Below, one piece after another: positions 59,059-64,000 of a stretch of 64,000 nucleotides of DNA (position 1 is its first letter; each line of letters opens with the position of its first letter). Source of the DNA: Nonomuraea gerenzanensis (lineage in GTDB: Bacteria > Actinomycetota > Actinomycetes > Streptosporangiales > Streptosporangiaceae); the NCBI RefSeq assembly GCF_020215645.1, contig NZ_CP084058.1:11648501-11712500 (forward strand), read 5' to 3'. The position numbers and the translations under genes are program-made. The notes under the pieces were generated by a model. It did no database searches and was not told where the DNA came from. It saw nothing but the letters and a program-made list of their open reading frames with translations.

Positions 59059-61206
59059 ATGGGTTCCCGTTTGTCGAGTGTCGCACGCCTGACGGCGGCG
59101 GCTGCCGCGGCCGGTGTGGTCGCCGCAGCAATCGCGCTGCCTGCGGTCGGGGGTACCGGAGCGATGTTCGTCTCGGCATCCGAGGATCTAGGCATCAAGC
59201 CCGAGGACCTCAAGGAGCCGCCGCTCGCGGAGAAGACGACGGTCCTGGACGCCGAAGGTAACCAGATCGCGCAGTTCTACGAGGAGTACCGCGAGACCAT
59301 CTCGCTCGACCAGGTCGCTCCGATCATGAAGACGGCGATCATCTCCATCGAGGACTTCCGCTTCTACGAGCACGGCGCGATCGACATCGAGGGCACCATC
59401 CGCGCCCTGGCCAAGAACTTCACCTCCGGCGGCATCGCCCAGGGCGGCTCGTCCATCACCCAGCAGTACGTCAAGCAGGTGCTGCTCAACTCGGCGACCA
59501 CCGACGAGGAGCGGAACGCCGCCCTGGAGGCGAGCTACGCGCGCAAGCTCAGGGAGCTGCGCTACGCGATGGCGGTCGAGGAGAAGTACACCAAGGACGA
59601 GATCCTGGAGAAGTACCTCAACATCGCCTACTTCGGCGCGCACGCCAACGGCATCGAGGCGGCGGCCAAGCGCTTCTTCGGCGTGCAGGCCTCCGAGCTG
59701 AACCTCGTGCAGGCGGCGACCCTGGCCGGCGCCGTGCAGGACCCCAACGCCACGGACCCCAACCTCGGCAAGGCGCAGCGCAAGCGGCTGCTCGACCGGC
59801 GCAACGTGGTGCTCGACCGGATGGCCGAGCTGAAGAAGATCACCGCCGAGGAGGCGGCCGAGGCCAAGAAGAAGCCGCTCGGCTACAAGGGCACTCCCCT
59901 GCCGGGTGGCTGCGAGGCCAGCCCGTACCCGTACTTCTGCATGTACGTCCGCAACGAGGTGCTCACCAACAAGACGTTCGGCAAGAGCGCCAAGGCCAGG
60001 AGCCAGTTCCTCAACCGGGGCGGCCTGACGATCCAGACCACGCTGGACCCGAAGATGCAGAAGGCCGCCGAGAACGCGATCAAGAAGCACGTGTTCGCCT
60101 CCGACAACCCGGTCGCCTCCGAGGCGCTGGTGCAGCCGGGCACGGGCCAGATCAAGGCCATGGCCGCCAGCCGCAAGTTCGGCACCAACAAGCGCAAGAA
60201 GGAGATGTCGTACAACGTCGTGGCGGACCACGTGCACGGCGGCGGCGTCGGCTTCCAGGCGGGCTCGACGTTCAAGACGTTCACCCTGATCACCGCCCTC
60301 AAGGAGGGCATGCAGGTCAACGACGGGTTCTCGGTGGGCAGCGGCTACCGCGCGCCGTACTACTCGACCTTCAAGAACTGCAAGGGCCAGAACATCGGCG
60401 ACCCCAGCCACACCGTCACCAACGACGAGGGCGGCGGCGGCTTCAAGTCGCTGAAGACCGGCACCTGGGGCTCGGTGAACACCTTCTTCATGAAGCTGGA
60501 GGAGCACGTCGGCCTCTGCGACACGGTCAAGACGGCCAAGTCGCTGGGCATCAAGCGCTCCGACGGCCTGCCGCTGACCGAGTACGAGACGTTCACGCTG
60601 GGCACCAACGAGATGGACCCGGTGACCGTGGCCACCGCGTACGCGGCGATCGGCGCGCGCGGCAAGTACTGCAAGCCGATGGCCATCACGAAGATGACCG
60701 ACCGCAACGGCAAGGTGACGAACTACAAGCCCGACTGCAACCAGGCCCTGGACCCCGAGGTCGCCGACGCCGCCGCCAGCGTGCTGTCCGGCGTGTTCAC
60801 CCAGGGCACGATGCGCAGCGTGGGCGGCATCGGCCGGCCCGCCGCGGGCAAGACGGGCACCACCGACGCGCAGGCCACGGCCTGGTTCGCCGGGTTCACC
60901 CCGGACCTGGCCGGCGCGGTCAGCATCGGTGACCCGCGCGGCGCGCAGGACCACAAGCTGAACAACATCACCATCGGCGGCCGTTACTACGGCTCGGTCT
61001 TCGGCGCCTCGATCCCCGGGCCGATCTGGAAGGACACGATGATCGCCGCCCTGAAGGGCACCCCGGCGACGAACTTCACCCCGATCAACACCTCCCGCTT
61101 CGGCGGCTGCGGCTCCGGCTGCGCGCCCGTGGAGCGGACGGAGCCGCGAGGCGACGGGGACGTGGACGGCCAGCTGGAGGACGTGGACATCGCCGATTTC
61201 GGCTGA
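59059..61206 (+). CDS. Class A penicillin-binding protein (PBP1, transglycosylase/transpeptidase)
   Basis: A 715-residue bifunctional peptidoglycan synthase. After a membrane anchor (residues 8-30), the GT51 domain shows Glu98 in SIEDFRFYEHGAIDIEG, GGSSITQQYVKQ and RKLRELRYAMAVEEKYTKDE (split families motifs 2-4). The transpeptidase domain has Ser403-x-x-Lys406 (AGSTFK), Ser472-Val-Asn474 and Lys598-Thr-Gly600. It polymerises lipid II and cross-links stems outside the membrane. Start ATG 59059 follows GGGGAGG at ten bases; ATG 59032 is possible. A Cys-rich C terminus (GGCGSGCAP) and acidic tail are extra. It stands alone with a hairpin downstream. Confidence 0.93.
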   Translation: MGSRLSSVARLTAAAAAAGVVAAAIALPAVGGTGAMFVSASEDLGIKPEDLKEPPLAEKTTVLDAEGNQIAQFYEEYRETISLDQVAPIMKTAIISIEDFRFYEHGAIDIEGTIRALAKNFTSGGIAQGGSSITQQYVKQVLLNSATTDEERNAALEASYARKLRELRYAMAVEEKYTKDEILEKYLNIAYFGAHANGIEAAAKRFFGVQASELNLVQAATLAGAVQDPNATDPNLGKAQRKRLLDRRNVVLDRMAELKKITAEEAAEAKKKPLGYKGTPLPGGCEASPYPYFCMYVRNEVLTNKTFGKSAKARSQFLNRGGLTIQTTLDPKMQKAAENAIKKHVFASDNPVASEALVQPGTGQIKAMAASRKFGTNKRKKEMSYNVVADHVHGGGVGFQAGSTFKTFTLITALKEGMQVNDGFSVGSGYRAPYYSTFKNCKGQNIGDPSHTVTNDEGGGGFKSLKTGTWGSVNTFFMKLEEHVGLCDTVKTAKSLGIKRSDGLPLTEYETFTLGTNEMDPVTVATAYAAIGARGKYCKPMAITKMTDRNGKVTNYKPDCNQALDPEVADAAASVLSGVFTQGTMRSVGGIGRPAAGKTGTTDAQATAWFAGFTPDLAGAVSIGDPRGAQDHKLNNITIGGRYYGSVFGASIPGPIWKDTMIAALKGTPATNFTPINTSRFGGCGSGCAPVERTEPRGDGDVDGQLEDVDIADFG

Positions 61207-61328
61207 TCACGGGTAGGAAGGGTTTCCTGATCGCCGGATTAGACAAATCGGGCACGGATAATATGCCGTGATCCACATCCGGCACAGAAACCTCTGTCGG
61301 TTACCAGTGCCCCTAGCTGAGCAAATTC

Positions 61329-61358
61329 GGAGTGCGTCCGTACTGCGGGACGCACTCC
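61329..61358. terminator. 11-bp stem hairpin between PBP and LacI-type genes
   Basis: GGAGTGCGTCC (61329-61339) pairs perfectly with GGACGCACTCC (61348-61358) around an 8-base loop, 123 bases after the PBP stop and 41 before the CebR-type box. It is probably the PBP terminator. Confidence 0.7.
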
Positions 61359-61398
61359 TTGCAAAGACCCTATTAACAGCGGCGAAACATTGGTAACG

Positions 61399-61412
61399 TG
61401 GGAGCGCTCCCA
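61399..61412. promoter_or_regulatory. CebR-type operator before the LacI-family gene
   Basis: TGGGAGCGCTCCCA, identical to the box before the GH9 cellulase at 7402, lies 22 bases before the LacI-type ATG. It is the known CebR/CelR site and suggests autoregulation of the repressor. Confidence 0.9.
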
Positions 61413-61434
61413 GGATCTTTCCGCGAGGTGCTCC

Positions 61435-62406
61435 ATGACCGAGCAGCCCACACTGGCACAGGTGGCGGCCGCTGCAGGGGTTTCCCCCGCGACCGCATCT
61501 CGAGTCCTCACGGGCTCGGTGCGGGTCAGTACCTCGACCCGCCGCCAAGTCTACGACGCCGTGTCCCGAATGGGATACGTCCGACAACGCGCGCCCCGGG
61601 GAACGGCGGCCAAGACCATGGCCGACGGGGTCACAGCAGTCGTCTGTGATCATTTACCCCGGCTCTTCTCCGAGCCCTACTACGCCAGGCTCCTGTCCGC
61701 AGCGGGCGCCGTGATAGCCGAGCACGGCACCCACCTCATGGTGACCACCGTCACCCCCACCTCCTCCACGCTGCCCGCCTTATCCGGCGCGGTGCTCATC
61801 GTGGGGGCGAGAGAGCGTCACCCCCTGGCGATCAAGTTATCCACCTCGGGCGTCCCCGTCCGCAACATCGGGCGTCCGCCCCACGACCTCAAGCTCCCGT
61901 TCGCCGACGTCGACAACCTCGACGGCGGCAGGCAGGCGGCCGAGCACTTCCTGCTAACGGGTCGCCGTAACGTGGCCGCCATCGGCGGCCCGCCGTCATT
62001 GCCCGGCGCCCGCGACCGGCTGGAGGGCCTGGTACGCACCCTGCAGGCGGCCGGCGCGCCGGACGTGCCGGTGGCCTACGGCGACTTCACCGCGGCTTCC
62101 GGCACCCACGCCATGCAGTGGTTGTTACGCCATGCCCCGGGACTGGACGCCGTCTTCGTCGCCTCCGACCTGATGGCGGCGGGCGCGATCCAGGCCCTGC
62201 GCAGAGCGGGACGCAAGGTGCCGGCGGACGTGGCGGTGATCGGGTTCGACGACGCCCCGGTCGCCAGGCACACCGTCCCGGCCCTGACCACGATCCGCCA
62301 GCCCGTCGAGGAGCTCGCCACGGTCGCCACCCGGCTGCTCCTCACGGGGGCCGCGGGGATCGACCCCGTACTCCCCACGGAACTGGTCATCCGTGAGTCG
62401 GCTTGA
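61435..62406 (+). CDS. LacI-family repressor, CebR-like
   Basis: A 323-residue LacI/GalR regulator. The N-terminal HTH and hinge are TLAQVAAAAGVSPATASRVL (8-27) and RRQVYDAVSRMGYV; the periplasmic-binding-protein-like domain ends with ADVAVIGFDDAPVARHTVPA and TTIRQPVEELATVATRLLL, both typical. The effector is probably cellobiose or a cello-oligosaccharide, inferred from the CebR-type box in its own promoter and before the cellulase; it is not next to a ceb ABC operon in this window, so it may be a paralogue. GAGGTG precedes ATG 61435. The GTG of the Ser/Thr kinase gene begins 14 bases before its stop, so the two are coupled. Confidence 0.85.
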   Translation: MTEQPTLAQVAAAAGVSPATASRVLTGSVRVSTSTRRQVYDAVSRMGYVRQRAPRGTAAKTMADGVTAVVCDHLPRLFSEPYYARLLSAAGAVIAEHGTHLMVTTVTPTSSTLPALSGAVLIVGARERHPLAIKLSTSGVPVRNIGRPPHDLKLPFADVDNLDGGRQAAEHFLLTGRRNVAAIGGPPSLPGARDRLEGLVRTLQAAGAPDVPVAYGDFTAASGTHAMQWLLRHAPGLDAVFVASDLMAAGAIQALRRAGRKVPADVAVIGFDDAPVARHTVPALTTIRQPVEELATVATRLLLTGAAGIDPVLPTELVIRESA

Positions 62407-63643
62407 GCCTGGGGACATACTGGCCCGCAGGTATCTGTTGCTGGACCCGCTGGCCCGCGGCGGCATGTCGGTCATCTGGCGCGCCTTCGACCAGTCCCTG
62501 CACCGGATGATCGCGGTCAAGGTGCTCACGGCCTCGCTGCACACCGACCCGGGAGAGCGGGTCAGCGTGCGCAGCGAGGCCCGCGCCGCCGCCAGGTTCA
62601 TCCACCCCGACTCCATCGAGATCTACGACTACGGGGAGACCGTCACCACGGGCGGTGGCGTCGCGGCCTACGTCGTGATGCCGCTGCTCGACGGCACCCC
62701 GCTGGCCGAGCGCATCGAGAAGGGGCCGCTGCCCTGGCACGAGGCGGCGGCCATCGCGCTGCGGCTGGCCCGCGTGCTGATGGCCGGGCACGCCCGCGGC
62801 CTGGTGCACAGGGACGTCACGGCGGAGAACGTGCTGCTCACCGCCGACGGCCCCAAGCTGCTCGACTTCGGCATCGCGGCGTGGGCCGGCGACCCCGACG
62901 ACGACCGCGGCACCCCGCCCTACGTGGCCCCCGAGCGCCTGCTCGGCGCGCCGACCCATCCGGCCGTCGACGTGTACGCCCTCGGCGTGCTGCTGCACAC
63001 CATGCTCACCGGGCGCACGCCGTACCCGGGCACGACGTGGGAGGAGATCGAGGCGGCGCACCGGACCGAGCCGCCACCCCGGGTGCCCGGCGTGCCGTAC
63101 GCGCTGGCCACGCTCTGCCAGCGCTGTCTGGCGCACGAGCCGGAGGACCGCCCGACGGCGGCGCAGATCGTCTCGGGGCTGACCTCCACGCTCGGCACCG
63201 CGACGCTGGGCCGCCACGTGCGGCGCGGGCTCACGGTGGCGAGCTCGGCCGCCCTGGCGCTGTCGGCGCTGCTGTGGTTCCAGCAGACGCCGGCGCCCGA
63301 GCCGCTGCCGAAGCTCGCCCAGCCCACGCCGTCGCCCACGGCCAAGCTGATCGAGAGCACGCCGAGCGCGGTGATCACCGTCGAGCAGGCCGCGGCCGGC
63401 TTCACCACCGTGCTGAAGGCGCGCACCCCGTGCGGCGCCACCGACGACGACGTCGTGCTCGACCTCACCCAGGTGCTCCAGGACGCCGTCACCCCCCGGC
63501 ACGGGCCTTCGGTGCGGTCGGGGACCAGCGGCCTGCGTCAGAAGCTCTCCGACCGTCTCAGGGAGGGCAGGCTCACCCCCGCCTGCCTGAGCGAGCTGGA
63601 GGCGCGGCTGGACGATCTCGACAACGCGCTGCGCCACGATTGA
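62393..63643 (+). CDS. Membrane-bound Ser/Thr protein kinase (Hanks type, PknB-like)
   Basis: A 416-residue kinase. The catalytic domain spans about 12-265 with Lys43 (IAVKVL), Asp141 and Asn146 (HRDVTAEN), and Asp158-Phe-Gly160; GTPPYVAPERL follows as the P+1 loop. One membrane helix (about 275-291) leads to a short extracytoplasmic domain of about 125 residues, Thr/Pro-rich then helical, with Cys that may pair; no PASTA repeat. The GTG start overlaps the LacI gene by 14 bases. The substrate is unknown; the coupling to a sugar-responsive repressor raises the possibility of linked control. Two hairpins follow the stop. Confidence 0.9.
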   Translation: MSRLEPGDILARRYLLLDPLARGGMSVIWRAFDQSLHRMIAVKVLTASLHTDPGERVSVRSEARAAARFIHPDSIEIYDYGETVTTGGGVAAYVVMPLLDGTPLAERIEKGPLPWHEAAAIALRLARVLMAGHARGLVHRDVTAENVLLTADGPKLLDFGIAAWAGDPDDDRGTPPYVAPERLLGAPTHPAVDVYALGVLLHTMLTGRTPYPGTTWEEIEAAHRTEPPPRVPGVPYALATLCQRCLAHEPEDRPTAAQIVSGLTSTLGTATLGRHVRRGLTVASSAALALSALLWFQQTPAPEPLPKLAQPTPSPTAKLIESTPSAVITVEQAAAGFTTVLKARTPCGATDDDVVLDLTQVLQDAVTPRHGPSVRSGTSGLRQKLSDRLREGRLTPACLSELEARLDDLDNALRHD

Positions 63644-63646
63644 TGA

Positions 63647-63673
63647 GGGGTACGGCAGCACCAGCCGTACCCC
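63647..63673. terminator. 10-bp stem terminator after the kinase gene
   Basis: GGGGTACGGC (63647-63656) pairs with GCCGTACCCC (63664-63673) around a 7-base loop, three bases after the kinase stop, between two convergent genes. Confidence 0.85.
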
Positions 63674-63677
63674 CCGA

Positions 63678-63716
63678 TCGCGCGGGCGGGGCCCCTCGCA
63701 AAGCGTGCCCGCGCGA
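63678..63716. terminator. Second hairpin between kinase and CBM2 genes
   Basis: TCGCGCGGGC (63678-63687) pairs perfectly with GCCCGCGCGA (63707-63716) around a 19-base loop. It begins four bases after the stop of the minus-strand CBM2 gene and probably terminates that transcript. Confidence 0.75.
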
Positions 63717-63720
63717 GTCC

Positions 63721-64000
63721 TCATGAGCAGGTGTATCCGCTGGGCACCTGCGTGTTCCCGGCGGGCCGCGAGGCCTGGTAGCCGAACGAGGTACTGGCAC
63801 CGGGCGCCAGGCTCCCGTTGTGCGCCAGGCTCCTGACCGTCACCGTGCCGCCGCTGACGGTGTGGGTGGCGTTCCAGATGCCGGTGATCGTGTGGCCGGA
63901 CGGCAGCGGGAAGGTGACGGTCCAGCCGTTCATCGCCGAGGTGCCCCGGTTGGTGACGGTGACCGGCTGGATGACGTACCCGTTGTTCCAGGACGTCTGG
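63721..64000 (-). CDS. Carbohydrate-active protein ending in a CBM2, 5' part outside the window
   Basis: The frame is open at the right edge, and only the last 92 residues are visible. They form most of a family 2 carbohydrate-binding module: SWNNGYVIQPVTVTNRG, MNGWTVTFPLPSG with a surface Trp, HTITGIWNATHTVSGG, and a C-terminal Cys before the stop, which would pair with an N-terminal Cys beyond the window. CBM2 modules bind cellulose, chitin or xylan through coplanar Trp residues; the enzyme part is not seen. Position beside a CebR-like regulator makes a cellulase, lytic monooxygenase or xylanase likely, though an operator upstream of this gene cannot be checked. Confidence 0.88.
   Translation of the reverse strand, partial: QTSWNNGYVIQPVTVTNRGTSAMNGWTVTFPLPSGHTITGIWNATHTVSGGTVTVRSLAHNGSLAPGASTSFGYQASRPAGNTQVPSGYTCS

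Overview
The window comes from a very GC-rich (roughly 70% or more), densely coded actinomycete chromosome. Frequent GTG starts, 1-4 base stop/start overlaps, leaderless promoters, an AfsR/SARP regulator, SigE-family sigma factors, WXG100/YbaB genes, a GH9 cellulase with a CebR-type operator and a mycelial-style PBP1 all fit a soil filamentous actinomycete. Streptosporangiaceae (for example Nonomuraea) is a reasonable guess, but only an inference. I see no tRNA, rRNA, CRISPR array or replication origin.

Layout. 1-7.3 kb: GNAT fragment, PhoX-like protein, SGNH esterase, PucR regulator, AfsR/SARP regulator. 7.4-10 kb: secreted GH9 cellulase behind a perfect TGGGAGCGCTCCCA box. 10-15.8 kb: PadR regulator and membrane partner, then a lipoprotein and a MacAB-like efflux system. 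Two near-identical palindromes sit inside the spacers of two leaderless promoters, one before padR and one before the efflux operon. 15.9-19.2 kb: a small secreted protein, a WXG100 / CpnT-like polymorphic toxin / HEAT-like putative immunity operon, and two divergent YbaB-like genes. 19.2-22.7 kb: TetR-MFS-PLP lyase operon. 22.7-29 kb: copper monooxygenase-like lipoprotein, orphan histidine kinase, and a divergent GHL10 hydrolase / amidase pair sharing a golvesin-like C-terminal domain. 29-37.6 kb: two sigma factor plus membrane propeller pairs flanking an SDR/TetR pair, an ABC-2 exporter and a divergent two-component system. 37.6-41.2 kb: two glycosyltransferases and a bifunctional HldE (ADP-heptose-type sugar). 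41.3-45.1 kb: two divergent NIS siderophore synthetases. 45.2-49 kb: STAS, CheB and CheR-PAS proteins with no chemotaxis genes. 49-54.2 kb: GH114-like hydrolase, secreted propeller protein, an intact IS4-family insertion, a sialidase and a sortase remnant. 54.3-58.8 kb: flavin oxidoreductase, STAS protein, MarR remnant, two surface-polymer-like genes of unknown role and a tandem 50-bp micro-ORF repeat. 59-64 kb: class A PBP, a LacI/CebR-like repressor with its own TGGGAGCGCTCCCA box, a Ser/Thr kinase, and the end of a CBM2 protein.

Logic of the region. The clearest circuits are a cellulose/cellobiose regulon (GH9 cellulase and repressor carrying the same operator 54 kb apart, plus a CBM2 protein), a PadR-controlled efflux operon, and a TetR-controlled transport/lyase operon. 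Much of the rest is cell-envelope and secretion biology: efflux, type VII-type toxin, peptidoglycan amidase and synthase, heptose-type glycosylation. Decay and mobility concentrate at 51-57.5 kb: a fresh IS, two degraded genes and a tandem duplication.
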